From: Ahrensia sp. R2A130
GTDB taxonomy: Bacteria; Pseudomonadota; Alphaproteobacteria; Rhizobiales; Rhizobiaceae
NCBI RefSeq assembly: GCF_000179775.1
Contig: NZ_AEEB01000003.1
Location: forward strand, 62,001-126,000
Length of the DNA: 64,000 nucleotides
Reading direction: 5' to 3'
In this document: piece by piece, positions 10,247 through 21,800 of the stretch
Position numbering within the stretch: the stretch's first letter is position 1
Layout of the letters: every line of letters begins with the position of its first letter
Notes under the pieces: generated by a model
The model's database searches: none
What the model saw: only the letters and a program-made list of their open reading frames with translations
Told to the model about the DNA's origin: nothing
Program-made: the position numbers and the translations under genes

Positions 10247-10410
10247 CTCCTCACGATGAACGTCCCAACGGGCGACCATCGACGTATCCCGTGGGATGTT
10301 TCGCAAAGCGTGCGTGTGCATCCCTGTCAGTCCCGCAAAATCGGGGCAGAGGAGGGTGCGTTTTCTCCGCCGCGTGGAATGGTCTGCGCGCGAACTTGAG
10401 AGGAAATGCT

Positions 10411-11028
10411 ATGAGCAAGCGCCAAGCATCCAAATATAAGCTCGATCGCCGCATGGGCGAAAACATCTGGGGTCGTCCTAAGTCCCCGGTGAACCGTCGT
10501 GAATATGGCCCCGGTCAGCACGGTCAGGGCCGCAAAGGCAAACTGTCCGACTTCGGCATTCAGCTGCGCGCAAAGCAGAAGCTGAAAGGCTATTACGGCA
10601 ACATCTCGGAAAAACAGTTCCGCAAGATTTTCGACCAAGCCAACGCCCAAAAAGGCGATACCGGTGAAAACCTCATCGGCCTGCTGGAGCGTCGTCTCGA
10701 CACCATCATCTACCGTGCGAAATTCGTGCCAACCGTGTTCGCTGCTCGTCAGTTCGTGAACCACGGCCACCTGCTGGTAAACGGTGTGCGGACCAACATC
10801 CCATCCTACCGCTGCAAGCCGGGTGACGTGATCGAAATTCGCGAAAAGTCCAAGCAGCTCGCCATCGTTCTGGAATCTGTCGGCCTGGCCGAACGCGATG
10901 TACCGGAATACGTGACCGCAGATCACTCCAAGATGACCTGCTCGCTGGTTACTGTCCCAGCTTTCGGCGACGTGCCGTTCCCGGTTCTGATGGAACCGAA
11001 CCTCACGGTCGAATTCTACTCGCGTTAA
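10411..11028 (+). CDS. rpsD: 30S ribosomal protein S4
   Basis: A 205-residue primary 16S rRNA binding protein of the small subunit. It begins [14 protein letters not shown] with the [21 protein letters not shown] segment typical of alphaproteobacterial S4. The S4 RNA-binding domain lies at about residues 95-160 ([24 protein letters not shown]). The ATG at 10411 follows AGAGGAAATGCT, a good ribosome binding site, and gives the standard length; the upstream in-frame extension has no S4 homology. It stands alone here, with its own promoter and terminator, away from the alpha operon. Confidence 0.97.
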   Translation: MSKRQASKYKLDRRMGENIWGRPKSPVNRREYGPGQHGQGRKGKLSDFGIQLRAKQKLKGYYGNISEKQFRKIFDQANAQKGDTGENLIGLLERRLDTIIYRAKFVPTVFAARQFVNHGHLLVNGVRTNIPSYRCKPGDVIEIREKSKQLAIVLESVGLAERDVPEYVTADHSKMTCSLVTVPAFGDVPFPVLMEPNLTVEFYSR

Positions 11029-11052
11029 TCGCGACACATATCGCAGAATGCA

Positions 11053-11087
11053 AAAGGGCCGCTCCAATAGAGCGGCCCTTTTTCTTT
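11053..11087 (+). terminator. Rho-independent terminator after rpsD
   Basis: A perfect 12-bp stem (AAAGGGCCGCTC, 11053-11064, with GAGCGGCCCTTT, 11070-11081) closes a 5-base loop and is followed by TTCTTT. It ends the rpsD transcript 25 bases after its stop codon. The run of A on the left side also lets it serve the convergent DUF2461 gene. Confidence 0.9.
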
Positions 11088-11102
11088 GCTCAATCGTGAA
11101 GC

Positions 11103-11810
11103 CTAGGTAGTGCTTTCTGCCTCGCGTACATGGTCTGTCACGCGCCAAACGTGCTGCATCATTGGCATTATATCGTGGGCAAAGCTGACGAGGTCACCGA
11201 TTATCGCAGGCTTCTTTATGGAACCGTCTTTCAAAGATCGCTCCACGATGAAGCTTTTCATTTTTAGCCGATCCTGAAGGCGTTCGTCTTCTACATGCTT
11301 GAAACTATTGGGCACGCGAACGAGCTTATTGTCTTCGCCCCAAACCAAGCCTTTGGCTGCGAGATCCGCTTCAATCGCGAAGAATTCGTCAGGTTTTTCG
11401 ACCAGCCGTTCGCGGAAGGCTTTGAGCATTGGGCCACTGGGCATCCACAGGCCGGAGGCGAAGAGGCAGCCTCCTGTTGTAAAATGAAAATAGACTCCGC
11501 CGGTGTCTTTCTTCGTGCCTGTGCGCGTCAGCACACCGGAGATGTGCTGGTTGTAAGGGTCTTTGTTTTTTGAAAACCGGATGTCGCGGTTAATGCGAAA
11601 TGTGCTGGCACGGGGCGAGCCCTTCAGCGGAACATCAGCCTCGGCGAATGCGACCGATGCCGCATCGACAAAATGAGCAAGCGGATTTTTCACCGCCTGC
11701 TCATAGAGTGGCTTATTTTCGTGAAACCATTCGCGGCTTTGATGGAAACCCAGCGCTTTTAAAAAGGGCAGGGTATCCTCGGGAAAACCGGGGAAATCTG
11801 CTTCAGGCAT
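11103..11810 (-). CDS. DUF2461 family protein
   Basis: A 235-residue protein of the DUF2461 (TIGR02453) family. Characteristic features are an N-terminal PGFPEDTLPFLKAL...NREWF-like segment (here HQSREWFHENKPLYE), the FRINRDIRFSKNKDPYN block near residue 75 and a central YFHFTTGGCLFASGLW block. No catalytic function is known for the family. It starts 6 bases after the grxD stop on the same strand, so the two are co-transcribed. It is intact. Confidence 0.88.
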   Translation of the reverse strand: MPEADFPGFPEDTLPFLKALGFHQSREWFHENKPLYEQAVKNPLAHFVDAASVAFAEADVPLKGSPRASTFRINRDIRFSKNKDPYNQHISGVLTRTGTKKDTGGVYFHFTTGGCLFASGLWMPSGPMLKAFRERLVEKPDEFFAIEADLAAKGLVWGEDNKLVRVPNSFKHVEDERLQDRLKMKSFIVERSLKDGSIKKPAIIGDLVSFAHDIMPMMQHVWRVTDHVREAESTT

Positions 11811-11816
11811 AGTCGT

Positions 11817-12155
11817 TTACGCTGTGGCTTTCCCCTGCATCGGTACGCCTTTTTCTTCCAGCATTGTTTTCAATTCGCCCGACTGGAACATTTCGCGGGT
11901 GATGTCGCAGCCGCCGATGAACTCACCTTTGACGTAGATCTGCGGCACGGTTGGCCACTGGGTGAAGTCCTTCACGCCCTGGCGCAACTCGTCATCGGCC
12001 AGCACATTCACGCCTTTCCACTCGCAACCGAGATAATCCATAATCTGCGCGACCTGGCCGGAAAACCCGCATTGCGGGAAGGCGGGGGTGCCCTTCATGA
12101 AGACCAGCACGTCGTTGGTTGTTACTTCGTTTTTGATGAAATCCTGCATGCTCAT
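11817..12155 (-). CDS. grxD: Monothiol glutaredoxin (Grx4/GrxD type)
   Basis: A 112-residue class II glutaredoxin that binds and hands over [2Fe-2S] clusters. The CGFS active site is present (FPQCGFSGQ, cysteine at about residue 29). The glutathione-binding WPTVPQIYV and GGCDI motifs follow, then a C-terminal helix. Length is normal. The usual partner gene bolA is not adjacent. The gene lies 86 bases downstream of mazG and directly before the DUF2461 gene. Confidence 0.95.
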   Translation of the reverse strand: MSMQDFIKNEVTTNDVLVFMKGTPAFPQCGFSGQVAQIMDYLGCEWKGVNVLADDELRQGVKDFTQWPTVPQIYVKGEFIGGCDITREMFQSGELKTMLEEKGVPMQGKATA

Positions 12156-12241
12156 GGCATTGCTCTCCGAATGGGTTTGCGTCGCGTAAGCGCTGCTTCA
12201 TTACTAATCTAGGGGGACAAGCGTTGCTTTTCCAGTGGTGC

Positions 12242-13066
12242 CTAGTCGTGTGACTTCGCATCCACCCACAATTTTTCGAGTGCATCCAGATCAAGATCGC
12301 AAAGCGACTGGTCGCGCTTGGCAACAGCTGCTTCCATAGCGGCAAACCGCTTGCGGAATTTCCCGTTTGTCCGGCGCAATGCGCTACCGGGGTCCATGTC
12401 GAAATGACGGGCGAGATTGGCGACTGTGAATAGAACGTCACCCAATTCGTCCTCACGGCTGTCTGCCGTGCCACCATCGATTTCCGCTTCGAGCTCATCC
12501 AGCTCTTCGCGCATTTTCGCGATCACGGCTTTCGGATCGTTCCAGTCGAAGCCGACTTTGGACGCTTTTTGTTGCAGTTTCACCGCTTCCAACATCGGCT
12601 CCATAGCGGCTGGAACATCGTCCAGGAGGCCTGCGGGATTCGCTGCCGGCGTGAGGCCCATTGCGGCGCGGCGGTCGGCGCGTTCCGCTTTCTCTTCGGC
12701 CTTGATGCGCTCCCACATCCCCTTTGCCATGCCTGCGCTGCGGGCTTTTTCATCACCGAAAACGTGGGGGTGGCGGCGGATCATCTTTGTGGTGACGCCG
12801 TCCACGATATCACCGAAATCGAAACTGCCGTCTTCAGCCGCCATTTGCGCGTGATAGACAACCTGCAGCAGCAGGTCGCCCAACTCTTCGCGCAGGTTTT
12901 CCATGTCGCTGCGCTCGATGGCGTCCACGACCTCGTAAACCTCTTCGATCGTGTAGGGCACGATGGAGCGGAATGTCTGCTCCAAATCCCAAGGGCAGCC
13001 GGTTACCGGCGTTCGCAACGCCTGCATGATTTCAACGAGACGGGCAGGGTCGCGTGATGGTTTCAA
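12242..13066 (-). CDS. mazG: Nucleoside triphosphate pyrophosphohydrolase MazG
   Basis: A 274-residue house-cleaning enzyme that hydrolyses (d)NTPs to monophosphates. It has two tandem MazG domains. The first, residues about 20-110, carries EEVYE and ELGDLLLQVVYH metal-binding motifs. The second, about 170-250, carries EELDELEAEI and EDELGDVLF. The start codon overlaps the stop of the upstream carboxypeptidase gene by 4 bases (ATGA), indicating translational coupling. Length and motif set match the E. coli-type enzyme. Confidence 0.95.
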   Translation of the reverse strand: MKPSRDPARLVEIMQALRTPVTGCPWDLEQTFRSIVPYTIEEVYEVVDAIERSDMENLREELGDLLLQVVYHAQMAAEDGSFDFGDIVDGVTTKMIRRHPHVFGDEKARSAGMAKGMWERIKAEEKAERADRRAAMGLTPAANPAGLLDDVPAAMEPMLEAVKLQQKASKVGFDWNDPKAVIAKMREELDELEAEIDGGTADSREDELGDVLFTVANLARHFDMDPGSALRRTNGKFRKRFAAMEAAVAKRDQSLCDLDLDALEKLWVDAKSHD

Positions 13067-13890
13067 GCGCCAAAGGCTTTCAACAATTCCACCATATGGC
13101 GGTTGCGGACTTTGCCGGAATCTTCGCCAAGGATCACACCAACCAGATGTTTATTGGGACGTTTAACGGACGTGGCGAGGTTGAAGCCTGACGCGCGTGT
13201 ATAGCCGGTTTTGATGCCGTTTGCGCCTTTCAGCATGCCCAGCACGCGGTTATGCCCGCGGATGGTTTTGCCCTTCCAAACAAAGGTGCTCTTGCCGAAA
13301 TAATGGAAATACTGCGGGTAGCGCTTTTGCAACGCCAGCGACAATGTCGCCATGTCGCGAGCGGTTGTGACCTGCAACCTGTCGGGCAGGCCCGATGCGT
13401 TGCGGAACGTTGTGGACCGCATGCCGAGCGACCGTGCGCGGGCAGTCATCATGCGTGCAAAGGTTGCCTCGGAACCGCCTAGGAATTCGGCCATCGCAGT
13501 GGCGACATCGTTTGCAGATTTTACGGCAAGCGCCTGCAACGCTGTGTCGACGTTGATGGTTTCACCGGCTTTGAGGTAGAGCTTCGACGCTGGTTTGCTG
13601 GCTGCGTAACTGGACACCGGAATCTCCGAGTTCAGCGAAATCCGGCGACGCGATAGCGCTTCAAACGCCATATACATCGTCATCATTTTAGTCAGTGAAG
13701 CTGGAAAACGGATGGCATCTGCGCGGGTGTTGTGGAGCACCTTGCCGGACTTTGCATCGATCACGATGGCTGCGTACCGCGCCGTTGGCGGCTCGTATGG
13801 CGCGGTGATGACGCTGCTTGTCGTGCAGCCCGTTGCAAATAGTGCGAGAGCCGCGATTACCAAAGCGCGCATTTTTGCTGTCAGCATCAT
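13063..13890 (-). CDS. D-alanyl-D-alanine carboxypeptidase (PBP5/6 family), probable lipoprotein
   Basis: A 275-residue serine D,D-carboxypeptidase (peptidase S11) that trims the terminal D-alanine of peptidoglycan stem peptides. All three active-site motifs are visible: SLTK (SxxK), SAN (SxN) and KTG (IKTGYTR). The N terminus is a short signal sequence ending in ATGC-TTSS, which looks like a lipobox, so the protein may be a lipoprotein; the -3 residue is Ala, so this is not certain. The frame is open another 126 bases upstream, but the ATG at 13890 (ATGATG) has a CAGGACC ribosome binding site and begins the signal peptide. The C-terminal PBP5 domain is absent. Confidence 0.88.
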   Translation of the reverse strand: MMLTAKMRALVIAALALFATGCTTSSVITAPYEPPTARYAAIVIDAKSGKVLHNTRADAIRFPASLTKMMTMYMAFEALSRRRISLNSEIPVSSYAASKPASKLYLKAGETINVDTALQALAVKSANDVATAMAEFLGGSEATFARMMTARARSLGMRSTTFRNASGLPDRLQVTTARDMATLSLALQKRYPQYFHYFGKSTFVWKGKTIRGHNRVLGMLKGANGIKTGYTRASGFNLATSVKRPNKHLVGVILGEDSGKVRNRHMVELLKAFGA

Positions 13891-14028
13891 ATTATTGGTC
13901 CTGCCCGGCGGCGCGACTTTCGCCACGCCCATTGAAATCACTTCTGCCCCAAGCCACCCCGCATAGCATATTGGTGTGATTGTCCTAGCCCAAAGCTGCC
14001 TCACACGGTCGCGCAATTTGCCTCATTG

Positions 14029-14943
14029 CTAAATTGTGACCGCAGCAACGGCAATTTCGGCTGCCAGTGCAGCATTGTTGAGGATCAGTGCCTTGTTGGT
14101 GACCAGACTTGCGCCATCGGTTAGCTCGACCATTCGTCCCAATAGGAATGGCGTAACACCTTTGCCGGTGATGTTCTGTTGGTTGGCTTCTGTCAGCGCG
14201 GCTTCGATATGAGCACCGATTACGTCCGCCGCGATGGCGTCTGCTTCAGGCACGGGGTTCGTTACCAGCATGCCGCCACCGAGCGAGAGAGCTTTCCTGT
14301 CCGCCATATGGCGCGCGATCTTAATTGCCTCATCCATACGTAGCGGCGAAGGCAGCCCGCTTTCACGTGACCAGAAGGCGGGAAGTTCGTCGCAGCGATA
14401 GCCAACTACGGGCACGCCCTGCGTTTCCAGAACCTCGAATGTTTTCGGCAAATCGAGGATCGCCTTCGCCCCGGCACAAACCACCGTCACGGGTGTTCGC
14501 GCCAGTTCGATCAGGTCAGCTGAAATGTCGAAGCTGTCTTCAGCGCCACGATGAACGCCGCCGATACCGCCGGTGGCAAAGACTTCAATGCCCGCAAGTG
14601 CGGCGCAGATCATCGTAGCAGCGACCGTTGTCGAACCTGTTCGCCCCATCGTGACAGCGAATGCGAGATCGGCCCGCGAGAGTTTCATAACGTCTTTGGC
14701 CTGACCCAAAGCAACCAGCTCTTCGTCGGTCAGGCCGATGCGCAGTTGACCGTCTAAAATTGCGATTGTTGCGGGGACGGCGCCGCCAGCCCGTACTGTC
14801 TCTTCGACTTGTCGTGCTGTCTCAACATTTTCGGGCCACGGCATACCGTGGGTGATGATGGTGGATTCCAGCGCTACGACCGGGCGGCCTTCCGCCAGTG
14901 CTGCGGCAACGTCTGGTGATGCGGTGAATTGAGGTTGTGTCAT
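14029..14943 (-). CDS. psuG: Pseudouridine-5'-phosphate glycosidase
   Basis: A 304-residue enzyme that cleaves pseudouridine 5'-phosphate to uracil and ribose 5-phosphate (reversible C-glycosidic bond cleavage). It begins with ALAEGRPVVALESTIITHGMP, the family signature. The VTMGRTGSTTVAATM, FATGGIGGVHRGAEDSFDISADL and CAGAKAILDL segments follow, which line the active site with its catalytic lysine. Its ATG overlaps the stop of the upstream kinase gene by 4 bases, the usual psuK-psuG pairing. Length is normal. Confidence 0.95.
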   Translation of the reverse strand: MTQPQFTASPDVAAALAEGRPVVALESTIITHGMPWPENVETARQVEETVRAGGAVPATIAILDGQLRIGLTDEELVALGQAKDVMKLSRADLAFAVTMGRTGSTTVAATMICAALAGIEVFATGGIGGVHRGAEDSFDISADLIELARTPVTVVCAGAKAILDLPKTFEVLETQGVPVVGYRCDELPAFWSRESGLPSPLRMDEAIKIARHMADRKALSLGGGMLVTNPVPEADAIAADVIGAHIEAALTEANQQNITGKGVTPFLLGRMVELTDGASLVTNKALILNNAALAAEIAVAAVTI

Positions 14944-15803
14944 TGAGCAATCGACTCGGTGGCGGCTTGCAACAGGTCATGGCGGGCGGGGCCGTTTACG
15001 GCAAGTACGGCCTGCGCGCAGGCGATGGCGAAAGTCGCGCAATGGTCGAACGATTGATGCTTCAACCAGCAGTGCAGGTAGCCCGCCGCCAACGCATCGC
15101 CCGCGCCCACAACATCGCCTGTAATGGCGGCGGGCGGCACCTCGAACTTGTCCATTTCACCATGATCAATAACACGCAGAACACCGGCACCGTCGCTGGA
15201 TACGATCAGTGACACGTGGTCCGCTAAGGCGTTCAATCCGCCCAGCGCCTCTACCTCGCTTGCATTGGCAAGCAGCAGGTCAATCTTGTCGAGACAGCGT
15301 TCCAGCCGCGGTGCTTTGGCAGCAGATACGGCCAGTGCAGCCACCCAATCTGCCTTTGAACAAAGCGCTTCGATTGCTTCCGTTTCAAGATTGGCATCGA
15401 CGATCAGGGCAGGGGCATGGTCCACCGGATCGGCAGAAAAATCGCGATAGATATCCATATCAGCCACGGCGATCAGCAGGTCGCCATTGCGATCCACGAT
15501 GGCACTGTAGCTGGCTGTCGATGCATCACTGGTCTGCGCGTGCAGATTGATACCCAACCGCTCCGCTTCATCCTGAAATGCGCTCTGGTCCTGCCCCAAG
15601 ACGGTGTGGAGTGCAGGCTTGTGGCCAAGGGCTGCAAGATCGACCGCGACATTCCACGCCGCACCACCAAGGCACTCGGTCCACGCACCTGGATTAGAGC
15701 GACCCATGGCGTCGCGGCCATCAATCCGCGCCGTTCGGTCGCGATGGGCGGCACCGGCAAGTGTGATGCCGGTGCTATCTTGCTGGATTTCTCGCGGTGG
15801 CAT
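14940..15803 (-). CDS. psuK: PfkB-family carbohydrate kinase, probable pseudouridine kinase
   Basis: A 287-residue ribokinase-fold kinase. The N terminus has the substrate-binding GAAHRD and SNPGAWTECLGGAAWNVA motif. The C-terminal GDVVGAGDALAAGYL motif holds the anion hole and catalytic aspartate. Because it is fused in operon with psuG (4-base overlap), it most likely phosphorylates pseudouridine to feed PsuG. It starts only 5 bases after the stop codon of the giant adhesin gene, and its ribosome binding site (CTAGGAACC) covers that stop. No dedicated pseudouridine transporter is next to it. Confidence 0.88.
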   Translation of the reverse strand: MPPREIQQDSTGITLAGAAHRDRTARIDGRDAMGRSNPGAWTECLGGAAWNVAVDLAALGHKPALHTVLGQDQSAFQDEAERLGINLHAQTSDASTASYSAIVDRNGDLLIAVADMDIYRDFSADPVDHAPALIVDANLETEAIEALCSKADWVAALAVSAAKAPRLERCLDKIDLLLANASEVEALGGLNALADHVSLIVSSDGAGVLRVIDHGEMDKFEVPPAAITGDVVGAGDALAAGYLHCWLKHQSFDHCATFAIACAQAVLAVNGPARHDLLQAATESIAQ

Positions 15804-15808
15804 GGTTC

Positions 15809-18800
15809 CTAGGAAATGTTGAGCAACTCGACCTGAACGTCTTCATCCACTGCCACGGTTGCGGTGAAGCCGCCGCCATTGCTGGCTGTGAAGACGTCGT
15901 AGCCGTCCATTGCCGAACTCGCAATCGTATCGAGCGACCAGCCACTTCCCATGAAGTCGTCGTGATAAAGTTGGAGAACGTCACTGGAATCGCCTTCAAC
16001 CAACAAAGTATCGTTTGAAATTCCAAGCGCGGCCAATATTGATGCGTTACCTTCCGTGGAAAGGTCGATAACATCGTTCTCGGAAATTTTTAGTTTGGTT
16101 TCGCCATTTCCCGCTTTCAGATCGAACGTCTCGATACCGGTGACAGTGTTCGTTCCCCCACCGGTGGCCAGATCGAGGAACACACCGCCTGCGTCAAGCT
16201 GCAGAATATCTTGGCCGGTTCCGCCATCAACGCTGGTAAATGCCACGTCTGCAACTGTGATAACGTCATTGCCGCCTTGGCCGCTGATTGTGTCCGCGCC
16301 ACCACCGCCATCAAGCCGTTCGTTGTTGGACGAGCCTGCGATGATGTCGTCATTGAACGAGCCGGTCACCCATTCGATGCCTGTCAATGTGTGAGAGAAA
16401 CCGTCTTCATCGAAAGCACCGTCTGCGGTGCCCGCAGTCAAATCGACGTCGAGTTCTGAAGTGTCGCCAACGAGATCGTAGCGAACCCGGTCGATACCAG
16501 CGCCACCGTTAATGTTATCATCGCCACCAAGCCCTATGAAGGTTTCATCGTTCGCCGTACCGATGAAGGTGTCGGTGTCGCGCGTACCGACAATTTCTGT
16601 AATGCCAAGAGCGCCGCTCACTGTGTCGCTGTTACCAGCGCTGTGCGTAATCGTTCCGGCAATCAGATTGGCGACGATGGGGGACACAAAGTTGAAGCTG
16701 TAGTTCACCCGAACCACGCCGGAGTCGATCTGGAAGCTGTTGTTGCCCTCCAGCGCCGTGATTTCCATGTAGGTGTTATCGCCGTTGTCGATGGTGAAGC
16801 TGTCGTTGACCGTCGTTCCAAAAATGTGGAACCCGTCCGATTTGTCGTTCACGACGTTCTGGATATTGAAGATTGTGTCGGTGCCTTCGACGCCGCCATC
16901 CTTAAGGATCGTGCCGGTGTTGTTCACTCCGTCCAGATCAGCGGTGATCCCCCAGTCTGTTACAGCTGAATAGCTGAGCCTCTGCTCACCCATGCGGCTG
17001 AAGCTGTAGTCGAATGTATAAGAGCCGAACTCTACGAAAATCTGGTCGAAGCCGAAATTCGGATTGCTTTCAAACGCGCGATACCAAGTGCCGTCGTCGC
17101 CATCGGCAGTTATTGGGTCGTTTGCGCCATCAATGCCATCAACACGCGTGAAGATGAAAAGCTCATCCGGGTTGGGAAGCACTGTGAGGTCGATGCCCCT
17201 TACAATGAATTCCTCAAACCCCGAACCGCCTGAGCGAACATTGATGATCGTAAGGTCTTCAACGGCAGAATAGAGGAAGCGATTAAAATCAGCCGTACTC
17301 GTTACGCCGAAGTCGGAAACGTCGATGAGATCGCCATCGGCAAGGCTGAAGTCTTCGATATTGCTGCGGTTGTCGCCGGTGGATTCCAATTTGAAAACAA
17401 AGACATCGGAGCCTTCGCCGCCAATCATCACGTTCAATCCGTCCGCGCCGATGAGCGTATCGTTGCCGCCTGATACGCCTGCCGCACTTCCTTCGTCGCC
17501 GATGAGAGTAACCGCGCCGCCTAGACCACCCGATCGCAGGACGTCATTTCCTGCGTAGCCATTCAGGACTTGGGAGTTTGTTTGGCCGGTGATCATATCG
17601 TGAGATAGACCACCATTCACGTTCTCAATGCCGCTAACTGTATCGGTGCCGCCAAAGCCATCTTGCGACACCTGCTCCGTTGCTGCGGATAAATCGACAG
17701 TTACGAAGTCTCGTGCCGACCAGTGGCTGATGCTGTCGATACCTGCGCCGCCCGTGATGGTGTCATCGCCACCACGACCCTGAAACTGGTTATCGCCGCC
17801 ATTGCCGGTGAGCACATCACCGAAGTCGGAGCCTTTGATTTCGGTCGCGCCGGTTATGCTGTTGCTGCCGATCTGGTTGCCGTTGGACGCATTGATATCC
17901 GATGCTATCCCTGTCGCCAGATTGACCGAGACACCCTCGCTGGCGTTGGTGAAAGCGACCCGACCTCGGCTTGCGCCTGTGAAGTCGACCGTATCGTCAC
18001 CGCCGCTGCTCAATTCCACTTCCACACGGTTGCTGGAATGGCTGTTCTCGAGGCTGCCATCAATGCGGAAGAAATCGCCGGACGAAGTATCATAGATCGT
18101 GCGCACACCCGTTACGCTGTCAGTGCCGCCATATCCGTCCAGAACGGAGCTTGCTACGACGCCCAGATAATTGGCGGAAGTCAGGTTGGCGATGATGCCC
18201 AGTGGGTCGTTGCTGTAGTCGAAGACCACCCATTCGAACCAGCGTGTTGCATCGTCAGAAAACGACACATTGGCCGCCATCAACTGATCGTCGCCCGCGC
18301 CGCCGATAAGGCGAACGGCCGAGAACGTGCCGCCGATCAACAGGTCGTTGCCTGCGCCACCATCCAGTGTTTCGCCTGTTGTGGAGAAGTCCTGAACGCC
18401 GCGACCGGAGATGAGAATGTCGTCTCCGTCTAGACCCAGAAGTGTGTCGTCACCGCCATTGCCGAGCAGCGCGTCACTGACAGCAGTACCCGTAAGCGTT
18501 TCATCGCCGGTCCCACCGAATTCCGCGCTGAAGACCAGGAAATCTGCGGGGAAGGGGGCGCCGTTCAAATCATAGTTTTGCAACAGCAATGTATTGCCCG
18601 CGCCGTCGATGTCGATCAGCGTGTCGCTTCCATTCAAGGTCACACTCTCGAAATCGCCCAACGCATTGATGCCACTGTAGTCAAACACCAGCCGGTCGCC
18701 AGAGGTGGTGGGGTCGAAGTCTTCGATAACATCAACACCGCTGCCGCTTGTGATGATGAAGACATCACCTCCGCTGCCGCCAATAAGAGTATCGTTGCCG

Positions 18801-21800
18801 CTGCGCCCATCAATGATGTCAGTGCCGCCGCGACCTTCAAGACGGTTATCAGCCGTGGAACCGAGAATGGTATCGACGCCGATATTGGAACCACGAACGC
18901 CTTCGATATTCGTCAGTGTTTGATTGAACTGCCCATCGCCCCAGATGCCAACCGAGCTGTTGGCGGCAAGATCGAGTTCGACAGACGCTGCTCCCAAACG
19001 GTCGTAACGGATGGTGTCGAAACCACTGCCACCGTCAATGACATCATTGCCTTGGCGAGCGATAAACTGCTCATCTGCGGCAGACCCGATGATGCTGTCG
19101 TCGAGATCGGTGGTGCGGATAGATGTGAAACTTCCCGGGCCGGTGATCGTGTCGGTACCGCCAAAGCCATCATTGATGATCTGGTTGGAGCCGAGCGAAA
19201 GATTGATCTGAACACCGGTTTCCGGCTGCTCAAAGTTCTCATCACGCCGCAGATCGAGACGAATGTTACCGGAGATAATGTTATAGACATCGTTACCGCG
19301 GCCACCGCCCACCTGCATGAACTGGGTTTCATCGGTTATCGGACCATTATCGATATTGAACGTGTCCGTCTGCGCGGAACCGTAGAGGCCAAAACCGCCA
19401 TCTCCTGAATAAACCGCTGCAGCCACGTCGATGATTGTGTCGATCTCTCCCGCGCCTTTATCGATGGTGGCAGTATTTGTCGCAGCTGAAATCGTAGCGA
19501 CCAAGCCGCCGGTCAATGCCGCATATGAAATGCCCTGATAGCCATTGCCGTTGCCGGTAAAATAGTAGCGGTCACTGCCGCGTGAGCCGGCGCTGAAATC
19601 GCTGGTAGAGGCGTTGTTGCTGCCTGTGATGATGGTGTCATTTCCGTCCCCGCCATCGAAACGTTCGCCTACTGCTGCATCGGAACCGATCAGAATATCG
19701 TTCCCATTGCCCCCAAATAGAAACTCCTCGTCGTTTGAGATATTGCCGCCTGAGACGAAGAAATCGTCCCCCGTCGTCGGGGTGAATGTATCTCGCGCGG
19801 AGCTGCCTTCCACAAAGTTGATCGTGCTGTCGGTCACGCCATCCACGGTGATCGTGATCGAGCGGCTGAAAGTTTCCGGCCCTGATACGACATCGAAGAA
19901 CACCACGGCATCAATGGATGAGCCGGTCTGCAGCGCATCAAGCAGTCCGGTATCGAGTTTCACCTCGTCGCCTTCGACGTAGAAGAGCTGCGAACTTCCG
20001 GCAAAGCCCGTGTTCAAACCGTCGACAATGGTGATGCTATCGGGGTCAATCATCGGCGTGCCGTCAGGGTCGCTGGCGGTGAAGGTGGAGTTCAGATCTA
20101 TGGAGGCGATGGAAACCACGCCTTGGTCGCCCTCGACTAAATTAGTCGGATCGGTTGTTGCTGAGACTGTTGCGGCGTCGTTGACTGACAGCACATTGAT
20201 GGTGAGCGGGAAGCTGTCCGTCAACGCAAAGCTATCGGTGACGTCGATAGTGATATCAACATCGCCGAAGAAGTCGGCAGGGGGCTGATAGCGGAAACCG
20301 TGGTTCTGAAGCCAGTCGTTGATGTCGGCGCGTGTGCCTTCAACCGTGACCGTGCCGGTGTTGTTATTCGTGATTGCGCTTCCGAAAATGCCGTCACTGG
20401 AAAACACCGTGAACGTTCCGGTCGGTGCCGTGAGCACCATGGTCATGACTTCGTCAGGCCCGTCGCCGTCGGCAACCTGGAAGTCGCGGAAAACAAGGCT
20501 GCCATCTTCGGTCATCGGCGCAAAAGTCGGGCCGGCACCTACCGTGCCATTGGTGGTGAATGTCGTGCTGCCAGAACTGTTGACGAAGGTGCCGGAAAGC
20601 CCGTCCCACTGCGCAGTCAGGACTGGAGGATTTGCTGCAAACGCTTCGCCCCGTGCGATGTTGAGAATATCTGTCGGCGACAGCAGTTCGTTCCAGATTG
20701 CAACGTCGTCAAGACTGCCGTTGAAGGTTTGTTCGGATGCAAAGCCTCCGCCCGGGGAATCCTGTTCCACTCCAAATGCTATGATTCCGCCATTGGCTGG
20801 CGCGATCAAACCATCTAGCGGCAGCGCGCCTTCTACCAGTTCGCCATCGAAATAGATGTCCACGGTCCCTGATGAAACGTTGAAATTCACCGTTAGGTGA
20901 TGCCACTGCCCATCATAGGGAATTGGCTCGCTTGTGGAGACTGTTCTACTGGAGTTTGCGACCGTCAGCGTGCCGTCTGGCCGCCTCAGAATGTTGATCT
21001 CGTTATCGTTGGTATTGTCGAGGTGATAGGAGAAATATGGTTCCAACGGGAAACCCGGCGCCCCAGCCTGCTCAAATCCCGTGTCGCGCACCCGAAGCGA
21101 TATTGCAAAATCTCCGGTCGGAAACTCGGTCACCGCATCTGAAACCGCGTAATTCGCCACCGACCCATCAAACACCGCAGGTGTCAGGAAGCTCGCTCCG
21201 CTGGCATCGATCACCGGCGCACTCGGCACGGGTTCTACATAGATATAGCTCGTGCTCGTGCTCGATTGCGCACCGCCAGAGCCGGTGTTGCCCAGATCGC
21301 TGACGGTAAATGTCACTTGCGAGAGGCCGCTAAAGCCTGCGTCTGCCGTGAACGTTATCCCGCCCGCGTCTGCAAAGGTTGCCGCGATTTCTGCAAGCGT
21401 TCCTTCAAACGTGGTCACGGCAGGTGTTACCGTCACATCGCCGGGGCTGACGCCGCCTAGTGTCGAGTTCACAAAGACACTGCCGCCTTCGGCAGTCAGC
21501 TCGACACGAACATCTTCCATGCCCGCATCTATATCCGCCAACGAAAAGCCGGTGATGGGGATAATCCCGCCTTCAACACCAGTGTTCAAGACCTCGCGGA
21601 CCACGACGTTGTCGAGCAAAACGCCATTTCTGATATTGGCATCAAGGCTGGTAAAGCTGAGCGATGTAGTGGTCGTTGATGCGGTGAACACCAAAGACTC
21701 CGTCACCCACGGCACAACTCCGGCTCCGGTCAAACCGCTTGTGTCAACGCTGAACTGCTCGCCAAGCCCGTTCACGCCGACCTCGACGTCGCGGATCGTT

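Noticed and set aside
10243-10410. Upstream extension of rpsD in frame
   Set aside because: S4 begins at MSKRQASKY with a good ribosome binding site. The extension covers the probable promoter region and leader.
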